Assembly (NCBI GenBank): GCA_902786515.1
Contig: CADADA010000030.1
Location: 1-38,897 of the forward strand
Length of the DNA stretch: 38,897 nucleotides
Origin: an uncultured Lachnospiraceae bacterium
GTDB lineage: Bacteria; Bacillota; Clostridia; Lachnospirales; Lachnospiraceae
Direction of reading: 5' to 3'
The notes below the pieces were generated by a model. It was not told the origin of the DNA. It made no database searches and saw nothing but the letters and a program-made list of their open reading frames with translations. Both the position numbers and the translations under genes were made by a program. Of this stretch, positions 17,101 through 25,359 are shown piece by piece. The number at the start of each line of letters is the position of its first letter. Positions within the stretch are counted from its first letter, which is position 1.

Positions 17101-17462
17101 GAGCGACACCTAAGGAAGAGCGTGTCAGAATGGTAGAGGCATTTAACAGTGACGATACATCCGTTTTCTGCATATCGTTGAAAGCCGGAGGAACGGGACT
17201 GAATCTTACTGCGGCTGATATCGTGATTCATTATGATCCATGGTGGAACGTTGCGGTGCAAAATCAGGCTACAGACAGAGCTTACAGAATTGGTCAGAAG
17301 AACGTGGTAAATGTGTACAAACTTGTAACGGCAAATTCCATAGAGGAAAACATTATGAAACTACAGGAGAAAAAAAGTGATCTGGCAAATCAGGTATTAT
17401 CGGGAGAAGATATCGGAAAGTTCAGCTTCAATAAAGAAGAGATGATAGAGCTTTTAAGTTAA
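14166..17462 (+). CDS. SWIM zinc finger SNF2/RapA-type helicase
   Basis: A 1098-aa DNA-dependent ATPase of the SNF2 group typical of Firmicutes. The N-terminal SWIM zinc finger is CxC-x9-CxH (C72, C74, C84, H86). A bacterial SNF2-associated region follows (~150-620), then the two helicase lobes: Walker A ADDMGLGKTLQ (~658), DEAQ box (~761), LTGTPVENK, LRRLKKDV, LFSQFTSMLD, the Q/R motif QNQATDRAYRIGQ and a C-terminal tail. Such proteins translocate on DNA and remodel protein-DNA complexes; the bacterial role is poorly defined. ATG 14166 follows GAGGTG at 14153; upstream in-frame ATGs (14082, 14151) lie inside the palindromic element or its flank. The next gene is 29 bp downstream. Confidence 0.94.
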   Translation: MISRDYIRELAGDQSYNRGISIFKNGKVKGYTSESVYEEEHVNARVKGSGNNVYEVELVVDNETDMLVDSYCECPAFYSYGGICKHCVAVLLEYRERTHKNKSIEEYLIEHNLKYSGPKAIKKGVKRHTSEAIKELLNRKVLNTALPLLDGEVSGKVRMIPNLIIYGNNISLEFKMGITQMYVLKDIFEFCENMEEGKKFSYGKKLEFIHTMNAFVEKDREIVQFLLDWVADNKDRLRQVRYHGYFGTQYYYPKTRNIPLEGSALRKFLKLFEGGMVYVRSEELGDGLFRVKRDDYTGRIKITGENDGIVINGVDGVYLLDPPSGIVIDEQDIHIVDKEKLTRVQEFIGIINHEKNKGIFIEKEDVSGFVRQLLPELKDVFECVTENFDEEAYGVLKPEMSVYLDMPQKDMVTCKVVAKYGEEEYNSYNTKEDIHKRDLKEEVKTGRIVSKYFNAYDKQNQLMVLSKDEDKLYELLTEGVEEIEKVANVFISDALKKLEVKNPPVTNVGVTLSGNLLELTISTSDMSMEQLVEILSKYDRKKKYYRLKNGQFIHMKDAGLESMVQMKKVLEITDNQMKKGVIHVPKYRAMYLDGQLKSNSHMNSKKGKNFKSLIRNMKTVEDNDFELPESLENILRGYQKFGFMWIKTLANNGFGGILADDMGLGKTLQVITFLLSEYSDNSDAQNKKTLIVCPASLVYNWKSELEKFAPSLNVRMITGTAGEREEKIKGISENEVIITSYDLLRRDIQLYNDIVFGYQIVDEAQYIKNHNTHVSKAVKEINSGFKLALTGTPVENKLSELHSIFEYLMPGFLFSYKKFKERIEQPIVKNQDEDAMERLQKMISPFVLRRLKKDVLDDLPDKIEENRYIEMEDEQQKIYDAHVKRMKLMLENTDDEEFKTSKIKLLAEITRLRQICCNPAIVFEDYEGNSSKTDACIELINDAVGNGHKILLFSQFTSMLDKLVEKLKESEISYYVLTGATPKEERVRMVEAFNSDDTSVFCISLKAGGTGLNLTAADIVIHYDPWWNVAVQNQATDRAYRIGQKNVVNVYKLVTANSIEENIMKLQEKKSDLANQVLSGEDIGKFSFNKEEMIELLS

Positions 17463-17491
17463 AGCTTCGACATGAAAGGAAGGGCGGATTA

Positions 17492-19804
17492 ATGAAAAAG
17501 AAAAGAATACTATCACTGATAATGGCAGTACTTATGTTAGTCAGCTGCATGGGAAGTACAGGAAACTTATACGCTGCAGCTACATACAGAATTAAGACGA
17601 CAGCAACACAGGGTGGGAGCATTACAGCTTCATTTACTGTGAACGAAGGGGAGAAGGCTACAGTATACATAACTCCTGATGAAGGCTATAGTATAAGCAG
17701 TGTCACGGTGAATAAGGATACGGTCGAGCTTTCAGGAAACAGTTATGTGATAGAAAGTGTAGATAAAAATTATGAGATAGAAGTTACATTTTCAAAAAAA
17801 TCATATAAGATAACGGCCACGGCGGGAGAAGGAGGAAGTATTTACGGAAATAAAAACGCCATGTATGGAGATAGTGCCACATATAGTTTCATTGCAGATG
17901 CGGGATATCAATTGAAAGCTGTATACGTGGATGATGTGGAAACAGAGATTACGGGAGGAAGTTATACGTTTGAAAAAATAGCAGCAGAACACAGCATACG
18001 TGCAGAGTTTGAAAAGATTGAATGTATGATAAGCCTCGAAGAAAGTGCACACGGTTCATTCAGAGTGTTTACCGATGATGGAGAGATAACCGGGGACACA
18101 AAAGTTCCATATGGCACTTTAATATATTTTTACAACACTCCTGATGAATATTATGTTTTTTCAAATTACACCATAAATGGAAATATTTATTCAGGATCAG
18201 AATACAGGGTGAATAGTAAAATAACAGTTTCAGCTTTATTTAATCCAAAAACGTATTCGGTAAATTTAAAAAATATTGGGAACGGAACAGTTACAACTAC
18301 AGCCGGAAGCCAGATTTCAGCTGGAGATGAAGTAACAGTTACGGCACAGCCGGATGAGGGATACAAGATAGATAAGATGGTTATCAATGGAAAAGATGTG
18401 ACAGAGAGTGTGAGTGAAGACAATACATACGTAACATCCGAGACATGGGAGGGACTCAATGTGGATGTTACATTTATAAAACAGAGATTTGTGATTAATA
18501 CAGAGACAGAAGGGGGAGGAAACATCGTATGTTACAACGAAGCAGAGTATGGCGATGAATTATACATTTCATTTATACCTGAGAAGGGATTTGCCCTTGA
18601 TAAAGTATATATTGACGGAACACTTACAGAGGTATACGATAATGCCCACAGACTTTTTGATATAAGAGAGAATCACGAGATAAAGGCAGTTTTTACAGAA
18701 AAAATATGTGAGGTAAATGTAATTGCCGTCGGACGTGGCAGTGCATCTGAATCCACAAAGGTGAATTATGGCGATGATTACAGCCTTATTGTTACTCCTG
18801 ATACCGGATATCAGGTTGATGAGATTAAAGTGAACGGAATGCCAATGACTGTAAAGAGCAATACCTACGAGATAAAAGATATCACGGATGATTGTACTAT
18901 CATAGTTACTTTTGAGCCGAATGAGGTGGCAAAACCTGTTATTCAAAAAGCCGAATCAACGGGAGTTCACAGCATAAAAATAACCTGGGATAAAGTTGAA
19001 GGGGCAGAAGGATATGAAATCTACAGGAGAACAGAAGGCAAAACCAAGTATAAAAAGATTGCGGACATCAGGGTAGGATACTTTGAGCAGAGTTACGAGG
19101 ATGTAAAGAGAAAATGTGGTACAAGATATTATTATAAGGTGAAAGCCTATAAGGACCGTAATGGTGAGAAACTGTACGGAGAGATATCAGATGCAAAGTC
19201 GGGAAGAGCCATACCCGGAAAAGTAACCGGACTGAATATGGAGACGCTTGGAGTGTCTGCCATCAAATTGAAATGGAATAAGTGCAGAGGTGTTTTCGGA
19301 TACCGTATATACATATCAGAGTCAGAAAAAGGAACGTACAGACTTGTGGGAACAGTGGAAGGCAGCAAGAACACTTCCTATACTATAAATGGTCTGAAGA
19401 CAGGTACATATTATTATGTAAAGGTGGCAGCATACAGGACATCCGGTGAAGAATATATTCTGGGAAAAGATTCCGCTATAAAAAAACAGGAGACGTCGCA
19501 TCTGACAGAAGTAACCGGAGTATTTGCAAAAAAGATAAAGACGGAATATGTACGTGTTACGTGGAATGAAAAAAGCGGTGCAGACGGATATGTTATTTAC
19601 TGGAATATTAAGAAAAGAGGAGAGTATCACAAGATAGCTACCGTGAAAGGCGGTTCGACGACAGAATATCACGATATATTCAGATTCTGGGGAATGAACC
19701 ACTACAAAGTGGTAGCTTACAAGATGGTAGGCGGCAAGAAAAAATACTCATGTATGTCAGAGAGAGCGGGCGTGGATGTAATTATTTTGCCAAAGCTTTA
19801 CTAA
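17492..19804 (+). CDS. Secreted repeat protein: InlB-B-like repeats and three FN3-like domains
   Basis: A 770-aa surface or secreted protein. The N-terminus is a signal peptide; both a lipobox-like LVSC (C19) and a signal peptidase I-like site (LYAAA) occur, so lipoprotein status is unclear. Residues ~30-475 contain about six repeats of ~70 aa of the bacterial repeat (InlB B-repeat relative) type, with recurring 'GGSI..' / 'YGD...' / 'PDEGY.I..V.VN' phrases. Residues ~480-765 are three fibronectin type III-like domains (IKITWDKVEGAEGYEIYRR, IKLKWNKCRGVFGYRIYIS, VRVTWNEKSGADGYVIYWN). GGAAGGGCGG precedes ATG 17492. Typical of Lachnospiraceae extracellular adhesin or scaffold-like proteins; no catalytic domain is seen. 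Confidence 0.85.
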   Translation: MKKKRILSLIMAVLMLVSCMGSTGNLYAAATYRIKTTATQGGSITASFTVNEGEKATVYITPDEGYSISSVTVNKDTVELSGNSYVIESVDKNYEIEVTFSKKSYKITATAGEGGSIYGNKNAMYGDSATYSFIADAGYQLKAVYVDDVETEITGGSYTFEKIAAEHSIRAEFEKIECMISLEESAHGSFRVFTDDGEITGDTKVPYGTLIYFYNTPDEYYVFSNYTINGNIYSGSEYRVNSKITVSALFNPKTYSVNLKNIGNGTVTTTAGSQISAGDEVTVTAQPDEGYKIDKMVINGKDVTESVSEDNTYVTSETWEGLNVDVTFIKQRFVINTETEGGGNIVCYNEAEYGDELYISFIPEKGFALDKVYIDGTLTEVYDNAHRLFDIRENHEIKAVFTEKICEVNVIAVGRGSASESTKVNYGDDYSLIVTPDTGYQVDEIKVNGMPMTVKSNTYEIKDITDDCTIIVTFEPNEVAKPVIQKAESTGVHSIKITWDKVEGAEGYEIYRRTEGKTKYKKIADIRVGYFEQSYEDVKRKCGTRYYYKVKAYKDRNGEKLYGEISDAKSGRAIPGKVTGLNMETLGVSAIKLKWNKCRGVFGYRIYISESEKGTYRLVGTVEGSKNTSYTINGLKTGTYYYVKVAAYRTSGEEYILGKDSAIKKQETSHLTEVTGVFAKKIKTEYVRVTWNEKSGADGYVIYWNIKKRGEYHKIATVKGGSTTEYHDIFRFWGMNHYKVVAYKMVGGKKKYSCMSERAGVDVIILPKLY

Positions 19805-19809
19805 TTAAG

Positions 19810-19838
19810 TTTCAAAAATAGATTATATGTGATATAAT
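19810..19838 (+). promoter_or_regulatory. Promoter of the CobL-like/por operon
   Basis: TTTCAA (19810-19815), 17-bp spacer, TATAAT (19833-19838) preceded by TG (extended -10). It lies 6 bp after the preceding stop and 28 bp before the next start, indicating an independent operon. Confidence 0.7.
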
Positions 19839-19866
19839 TTACATTTAATGAGAAGGAGTGAGCAAT

Positions 19867-20775
19867 ATGACAATTTATGAAACTGATGACGTGTTAAAAT
19901 GGATGGGAGCATTCTCAAAAAGAATGAATGTCGGTCCGGAGAAATTCAAGGTCCTGAACATCTGCGGAAAAGAAAAAAATGTTATCCCGACTATAGAAAC
20001 CCACAAGAGGGTTTTAATATTTGCAGACAAAGATCATGAGAATCTGTTTTACGAATTCTGGGAAGCAGGATTTGGTGAATATGATGTCTATTTCGGAGAA
20101 GGCGTAGAGCTTACGGATGACATAAAGACAGAAAAGGTTAAGAATCTCATTAAAAGGAAAATAACGCAGCCGACAGTTGTTCTTGTAGTAAATGAGAATA
20201 CACGCGAATCATACAGAATCGGTATAAAAAATGAAAATTTCAGTAAGGGACCGATTCATTATGTAGGAAATGAAATTCGTGCCGTTATTATGAGCCTTTT
20301 AGGGATTGATGAGCATGATACGGCTGTGATTGTAAGCGGTGAAAGTATTGTAATTGAAGCTGCTATTAATGCAAGTGAAGGAACAATCATTGCGGTAGAA
20401 GGAACTGAAGCCGAGAAGCATTCGATGGAAGAAAATGCAGACAAATTCGGAGTAAATAATGTAAAGATTATTTCAGATCTGAGTGCCGAGTCGCTTGCGA
20501 CAGTGCCGGTTCCGAGAATTGCATTTATTGTGGCTACAAAAAATCTGGAGGAAGACATAAGAAATCTTCTTACGGTTAATGAACAGATGCAGTTTGTCAT
20601 ATATACACTGCAGCTTGATATTCTCTCTGATATAAAGAGGATATTTAAGATATACGGTCTTAAAGACATGGAAGTAATTCAGATTACGGTATCAAAGACA
20701 GACAAGAGAAGTGTGTTTGTAACACAGCCGTCACCATGGCTTATCAGTGCAAATGGTCCGGGTTTGAATAAATAG
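19867..20775 (+). CDS. Degenerate CobL/CbiT-like protein linked to ferredoxin oxidoreductase
   Basis: A 302-aa protein resembling precorrin-6Y methylase (CbiE-CbiT fusion, CobL). The segment GPIHYVGNEIRAVIMSLLGI (~128-147) corresponds to the ITKREVRAVSLSKL linker of CobL/CbiE. What follows should be the SAM-binding glycine motif (typically DIGAGTGSVSIEAA), but here it reads VIVSGESIVIEAA, so the glycines are lost. C-terminal features such as FGVNNVKII and the ending FVTQPSPWLISA still look like CbiT. The N-terminal half lacks recognisable CbiE motifs. Probably a non-catalytic or repurposed relative; no other cobalamin gene is nearby. ATG 19867 follows AGGAG at 19854-19858; a GTG at 19858 overlaps that site. 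The gamma subunit gene begins 22 bp downstream. Confidence 0.68.
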   Translation: MTIYETDDVLKWMGAFSKRMNVGPEKFKVLNICGKEKNVIPTIETHKRVLIFADKDHENLFYEFWEAGFGEYDVYFGEGVELTDDIKTEKVKNLIKRKITQPTVVLVVNENTRESYRIGIKNENFSKGPIHYVGNEIRAVIMSLLGIDEHDTAVIVSGESIVIEAAINASEGTIIAVEGTEAEKHSMEENADKFGVNNVKIISDLSAESLATVPVPRIAFIVATKNLEEDIRNLLTVNEQMQFVIYTLQLDILSDIKRIFKIYGLKDMEVIQITVSKTDKRSVFVTQPSPWLISANGPGLNK

Positions 20776-20797
20776 AAGAGAAATGAGGTCAAATGAA

Positions 20798-21367
20798 GTG
20801 AAAGATACAGTAGAGATCCGCTGGCACGGCCGCGGTGGTCAGGGAGCAAAGACGGCAGCATTACTGCTTGCTGATGTGGCATTTAATACAGGAAAGTATG
20901 TACAGGGATTTCCTGAATATGGTCCTGAACGTATGGGAGCACCTATTACAGCATATAACAGAATCAGTGAGAAAAAGATAAGAGTACATTCAAATATTTG
21001 TGATCCTGATTATGTGGTAGTAGTTGATGAGACGCTGTTAGAGTCTGTAGACGTAACGGCAGGTCTGAATCCTGAGGGTGCTATTATTGTAAATACACCG
21101 AAAAATGCAGATGAAATCAGACCACATTTAAAAGGATATGAAGGAAAAGTATATACAATTGATGCTTATAGAATATCAGTGGCAGCACTCGGAAAATATT
21201 TCCCTAATTCGCCTATGCTTGCAGCTATTGTGGCAATAAGCGGAGTCATTGACAGAGCTACATTTTTAAAGGAGATGGAAGCATCTTACAAACATAAATT
21301 TGCAAAAAAACCTGAGGTTATCGAGGGCAATATGAACGCACTTAAAATGGTGCTTCAGGAATTATAA
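20798..21367 (+). CDS. porC: 2-oxoacid (pyruvate):ferredoxin oxidoreductase, gamma subunit
   Basis: A 189-aa gamma subunit of the four-subunit CoA-acylating 2-oxoacid:ferredoxin oxidoreductase. The hallmark WHGRGGQGAKTAA is near the N-terminus, followed by FPEYGPERMGAP and VVVDETLL. The start is placed at GTG 20798 because GAGGTC at 20785-20790 has ideal spacing; the upstream ATG at 20783 has only a weak site and would add five residues. Together with the delta, alpha and beta genes it decarboxylates a 2-oxoacid to acyl-CoA and reduces ferredoxin. Pyruvate is the likely substrate from the gamma-delta-alpha-beta order and subunit motifs; a branched-chain oxoacid cannot be excluded. Confidence 0.9.
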   Translation: MKDTVEIRWHGRGGQGAKTAALLLADVAFNTGKYVQGFPEYGPERMGAPITAYNRISEKKIRVHSNICDPDYVVVVDETLLESVDVTAGLNPEGAIIVNTPKNADEIRPHLKGYEGKVYTIDAYRISVAALGKYFPNSPMLAAIVAISGVIDRATFLKEMEASYKHKFAKKPEVIEGNMNALKMVLQEL

Positions 21368-21398
21368 GATTGATACAAATAGTGGAGGTTAATTATCG

Positions 21399-21701
21399 AT
21401 GGCTACAGATATATCAAAGATAACAGAGAAGAGTCCATGGCAGGATCTTACAGAAGGAAATAAGATTTTTGCAGGTGGAACGTCCAAATATTTTCATACA
21501 GGCGAGTGGAGAACAAACACACCGGTTCTGGATAAAGAAAAGTGTACGCAGTGTCTTTTATGTACACCTGTCTGTCCTGACAGTTGTATTCCGGTGAAGA
21601 ATGGCGAGCGTGAGGATTTTGATCTTGACCACTGCAAGGGTTGCGGAATATGTGCAAGTGCATGTCCGTTTAATGCGATTAGTATGAAGGAGGGCAAATA
21701 A
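21399..21701 (+). CDS. porD: 2-oxoacid (pyruvate):ferredoxin oxidoreductase, delta (ferredoxin-like) subunit
   Basis: A 100-aa subunit with two [4Fe-4S] motifs: C49-x2-C52-x2-C55-x3-C59-P and C79-x2-C82-x2-C85-x3-C89-P. The N-terminal 45 residues are the usual delta-subunit extension. It relays electrons from the TPP/beta subunit cluster to free ferredoxin. TGGAGG at 21381-21386 precedes ATG 21399. It ends 2 bp before the alpha subunit gene. Confidence 0.93.
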   Translation: MATDISKITEKSPWQDLTEGNKIFAGGTSKYFHTGEWRTNTPVLDKEKCTQCLLCTPVCPDSCIPVKNGEREDFDLDHCKGCGICASACPFNAISMKEGK

Positions 21702-21703
21702 AA

Positions 21704-22891
21704 ATGGCTATAAGAGAACGATTATCAGGAAATGAAGCGGTGAGCTTCGCAATTAAGCAGATTAATCCGGATGTTATGCCTGCTTTTCCTATTACCCCGT
21801 CAACAGAGATACCTCAATACGTATCTGCATATATAGCAAATGGTGAGTGTGATACGGAATTTATTCCGGTGGAAAGTGAACACAGTTCCATGAGTGCTAC
21901 AATAGGTGCTTCAGCAGCGGGTGCGAGAGCTCTTACCGCAACATCTTCATGCGGACTTGCACTTATGTGGGAAGAATTATATGTTGCGGCATCAAACAGA
22001 CTTCCGGTAGTACTTGCCTTGGTAAACAGAGCTTTAAGTGGTCCGATTAATATTAACTGCGACCATTCTGACAGTATGGGTGCGAGAGATTCGGGCTGGA
22101 TTCAGATTTATGCTGAGAATAATCAGGAGGCATATGATAATTTTGTACAGGCATACAGGATTTCGGAGCACAAGGATGTTATGCTGCCTGTAATGATATG
22201 TCAGGATGGATTTATCACCAGTCATGCGGTTGAAAATATTGAGTTACTTGAAGATGATGTTGTAAAGAATTTTGTTGGTGAGTACGAGCCTGAAAACTAT
22301 CTGCTTAATTCTGAAACTCCTATGGCTGTAGGACCTTATGCCGTATCAAATTATTATATGGAGTCCAAGAAGGCGCAGACTGAGGCGATGAAAAATGCAA
22401 AGCAGGTTATCCTTGATGTTGCTAATGAATTTGCAGGTATTTCCGGAAGACAGTATGGATTTTTTGAAGAGTACAGATTAGAAGATGCTGAGTATGCGAT
22501 TGTTATGATTGGTTCGGCAGCAGGAACGACTAAGGATGCGATTGATTATTTAAGAGAGAAAGGAAAGAAAGTAGGACTTTTAAAGATTCGCGTATTCAGA
22601 CCTTTCCCTGAAAAAGAAATTGCACAGGCACTTAAGAATACTAAGGCAGTTGCAATCCTTGACAGAGCTGAAAGTTTTAATGCTCATGGAGGTCCTCTTG
22701 GTTCAGAAGTTACACAGGCGTTGTTTAACGCAAAATGTACCATGGAAGTAAGAAATTACATTTACGGATTGGGCGGACGTGATTTCAGAGTTGAAGATGC
22801 TTCAAATGTTTATAGTGAATTGGAAGCTTTAATTACTGAAGGAAAAGAAATTGAGAATTATAAATATATCGGTTTGAGAAGTGAGGATTAA
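21704..22891 (+). CDS. porA: 2-oxoacid (pyruvate):ferredoxin oxidoreductase, alpha subunit
   Basis: A 395-aa alpha subunit. Visible family features: GNEAVSFAIKQINPDV, PITPSTEIPQ (substrate/TPP side), ESEHSSMSATIGASAAGAR, TSSCGLALMWEELYVA and the MGARDSGWIQIYAENNQEAY segment characteristic of pyruvate-type enzymes; the C-terminal domain II (KVGLLKIRVFRPFPEKEI) is complete. The length is normal for the four-subunit form. AGGAGGG precedes ATG 21704. Acts in the cytoplasm as a heterotetramer unit with the adjacent subunits; key to anaerobic pyruvate breakdown and ferredoxin reduction. Confidence 0.93.
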   Translation: MAIRERLSGNEAVSFAIKQINPDVMPAFPITPSTEIPQYVSAYIANGECDTEFIPVESEHSSMSATIGASAAGARALTATSSCGLALMWEELYVAASNRLPVVLALVNRALSGPININCDHSDSMGARDSGWIQIYAENNQEAYDNFVQAYRISEHKDVMLPVMICQDGFITSHAVENIELLEDDVVKNFVGEYEPENYLLNSETPMAVGPYAVSNYYMESKKAQTEAMKNAKQVILDVANEFAGISGRQYGFFEEYRLEDAEYAIVMIGSAAGTTKDAIDYLREKGKKVGLLKIRVFRPFPEKEIAQALKNTKAVAILDRAESFNAHGGPLGSEVTQALFNAKCTMEVRNYIYGLGGRDFRVEDASNVYSELEALITEGKEIENYKYIGLRSED

Positions 22892-22892
22892 G

Positions 22893-23840
22893 ATGGAAAA
22901 TAAGAAAAGATATAATCTAAAAGAAGTAATGAGCAGACCGGAGCGTCTGACACCGGGACACAGAATGTGTGCCGGCTGCGGTGGTACGATTGCAGTAAGA
23001 GCCGTGCTTAGAGCATTACATGAAGGTGACCATGCAGTTATAGGAAATGCAACAGGCTGTCTGGAGGTTTCTAGTTTCATGTATCCATACACTGCATATA
23101 CGGACAGTTATATTCATAATGCATTTGAAAATGCAGGCGCAACGATGAGTGGCGTGGAGACCGCATATAACAGATTAAGAGAAAAGGGTAAGATTAAAGA
23201 TAATTTTAAATTCATCACATTTGGTGGTGACGGCGGAACTTATGATATAGGATTTCAGTCATTGTCAGGTTCAATGGAGAGAGGACATGATTTTGTATAC
23301 GTATGTTATGACAACGGAGCATACATGAATACAGGTATCCAGCGTTCTTCTGCCACACCTATGTATGCTGATACGACTACAACACCTGTTGGAAAAGAGT
23401 CAAACGGTAAGATTCAGTACAGAAAAGATTTGGCTGCAATTATTGCTGAACATAAGGTTCCTTATGTTGCACAGACAACATTTTTATCAAATTTTAAAGA
23501 TTTACACACAAAAGCAGAGAAGGCAATTTACACACCGGGTCCGGCATTTTTAAATATTATGGCTCCATGTCCAAGAGGATGGAGATATGAGACTTCGGAG
23601 ATTATGAATATCTGTAAGCTTGCTGTTGAGACATGTTACTGGCCGTTGTTTGAGGTTGTGGATGGAAAATGGCAGCTTAGCTATGAACCTAAAAACAAAC
23701 TTCCTATAGAAGATTTCTTAAAACCACAGGGAAGATTTAAACATCTGTTCAAAACCGGAAATGAAGACCTGATAGTCAAATTCCAGGAAGAAGTCGACAG
23801 AAGATGGGAAGACTTACAGTTCAGATGCTCGCAGGAATAA
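22893..23840 (+). CDS. porB: 2-oxoacid (pyruvate):ferredoxin oxidoreductase, beta subunit (TPP-binding)
   Basis: A 315-aa beta subunit. Cluster-binding cysteines C26, C29, C56 and C226 (HRMCAGCGG, ATGC, APCPRGW) are all present. The TPP/Mg region reads GGDGGTYDIGFQSLSG ... CYDNGAYMNTG; the usual motif in this family is DNEAYMNTG, so a Glu-to-Gly change is worth noting. SSATPMYADTTTTPVGK is also family-typical. ATG 22893 is one base after the alpha stop, with GAGG at 22883-22886 as the ribosome site; the in-frame ATG at 22881 would overlap alpha. Last gene of the operon, followed by a strong terminator. Confidence 0.93.
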   Translation: MENKKRYNLKEVMSRPERLTPGHRMCAGCGGTIAVRAVLRALHEGDHAVIGNATGCLEVSSFMYPYTAYTDSYIHNAFENAGATMSGVETAYNRLREKGKIKDNFKFITFGGDGGTYDIGFQSLSGSMERGHDFVYVCYDNGAYMNTGIQRSSATPMYADTTTTPVGKESNGKIQYRKDLAAIIAEHKVPYVAQTTFLSNFKDLHTKAEKAIYTPGPAFLNIMAPCPRGWRYETSEIMNICKLAVETCYWPLFEVVDGKWQLSYEPKNKLPIEDFLKPQGRFKHLFKTGNEDLIVKFQEEVDRRWEDLQFRCSQE

Positions 23841-23853
23841 TTTATCTGATTAA

Positions 23854-23902
23854 AAATGGAGTTGTCGCTCTGATGCAAGAGTGATAACTCCATTTATTTT
23901 TT
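23854..23902 (+). terminator. Terminator of the por operon
   Basis: A 16-bp stem with two G-U pairs: ATGGAGTTGTCGCTCT and AGAGTGATAACTCCAT around GATGCA, followed by TTATTTTTT. Confidence 0.88.
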
Positions 23903-24020
23903 GCGTAATTTCACAGTTCACAGTTTTTACATAATTCCTCCACAAATTGAATATATTTTTCGAATATCATAATCACATAACAAATAACAAACATAAGTAT
24001 TTAGAAAAGAGGTAATGATT

Positions 24021-25349
24021 ATGATGAATTTAAAAAATAGCAGTTTAACAAAAAAGGTAAGAAATGTGGCAGTTTGTGGAGTGGTTTTCGGACTTAGTTC
24101 GGGATTGGTTTTTACAGGTGTTGAGAGCGCATTGAATCATAACACATCATCGAAGTCAACTATTAAGATGAGTACAACGACCGGAGCACTGGCAACAGCA
24201 TATTCGGGAAGCAATTCATCTGATTCGGATGAATATACGGTGCAGGAGATTGCCGAGAAGTGTATGTCAAGTGTTGTTTCTATCTCATGTACCAGCGTTG
24301 AGACAGTAAGAAGTTACTTCGGTGGTTCACAGGAATATGAGAGCAGCAGCGCAGGTTCCGGAATTGTCATTGCTGAAGATGATAACAGCCTTTACATTGC
24401 AACCAATAATCATGTAGTTGATGGAGCAAATGAAATCTCAGTATGTTTTAACGATTCAGAAGATCAGGTGTACAAAGCAGAGGTAAAAGGTACTGATGCT
24501 GCAAACGATTTGGCTATAGTCGCTGTATCGCTTAAGGATATACCTTCTGATGTGTTAGAGACGATATCTATCGCAACGCTTGGAGATTCCGAGAAAGCTT
24601 CAGTCGGTGAGCAGGTAGTAGCCATAGGAAATGCATTAGGATATGGACAATCTGTTACTTCAGGTTATGTGAGCGCATTAGACAGAGAGGTTGATATAGA
24701 GAATAATACTGCAACCCTCATACAGACAGATGCAGCCATTAATCCGGGAAACAGTGGTGGGGCCTTATTCAACATGAAGGGTGAGGTTATCGGTATCAAC
24801 TCAGCAAAGTTCTCGTCAGAAGAGGTTGAAGGAATGGGATATGCGATTCCTGTATCAGTGGCAGAGCCGATACTTGAGCAGCTTATGACCATGGAAAAAG
24901 TTGATGATGAGAATAAAGGTGCTTTAGGAATATCTTGTCAGGATGTAGATTCTGATGTTACTGAAATGTATGATATACCACAGGGCGTCTATATAGCATC
25001 TGTAAATGAAGGTGAAGCAGCAGATGAAGCCGGCCTTCAGAAAGGTGATATAATCACTGAGCTGGATGGCAAGTCAGTATCAGATACATCTTCATTGCAG
25101 AGCCTTCTTCAATACTATGCAGCAGGCGATAAAGTTGAAGTGAAGTATCAGAGAAGAAGCAGTAAAGGTTATGAAGAAAAAACTGTAACTGTTAAATTAG
25201 GAAAAGCACAGACTACCAAGCCTGATAATACTGACAAAGCTGACAGAGAGGATTCTGATGATGTCAGAGGAGGAAAAGACGACAGTCAGCAGTTCGGAAG
25301 TGAAGACGATATGGAAGAGTTTGAAGATTTCTTTGGAATGTTCAGATAA
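24021..25349 (+). CDS. htrA: HtrA/DegP-family membrane-anchored serine protease with PDZ domain
   Basis: A 442-aa envelope quality-control protease. One N-terminal TM segment (~14-34) anchors it, a Ser/Thr-rich linker runs to ~70, then a trypsin-like domain with catalytic H131 (TNNHVVDG), D163 (AANDLAIV) and S245 (NPGNSGGALF), a single PDZ domain (~290-385; GVYIASVNEGEAADEAGLQ, GDIITELDG) and an acidic, low-complexity tail. Length and order match Firmicute HtrA proteins. Of the clustered ATGs at 24015, 24021 and 24024, 24021 has the best spacing from AGAGG at 24008. No adjacent two-component pair in the CssRS style; the convergent neighbour is a LytTR regulator. Confidence 0.93.
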   Translation: MMNLKNSSLTKKVRNVAVCGVVFGLSSGLVFTGVESALNHNTSSKSTIKMSTTTGALATAYSGSNSSDSDEYTVQEIAEKCMSSVVSISCTSVETVRSYFGGSQEYESSSAGSGIVIAEDDNSLYIATNNHVVDGANEISVCFNDSEDQVYKAEVKGTDAANDLAIVAVSLKDIPSDVLETISIATLGDSEKASVGEQVVAIGNALGYGQSVTSGYVSALDREVDIENNTATLIQTDAAINPGNSGGALFNMKGEVIGINSAKFSSEEVEGMGYAIPVSVAEPILEQLMTMEKVDDENKGALGISCQDVDSDVTEMYDIPQGVYIASVNEGEAADEAGLQKGDIITELDGKSVSDTSSLQSLLQYYAAGDKVEVKYQRRSSKGYEEKTVTVKLGKAQTTKPDNTDKADREDSDDVRGGKDDSQQFGSEDDMEEFEDFFGMFR

Positions 25350-25359
25350 TACGATGCCA

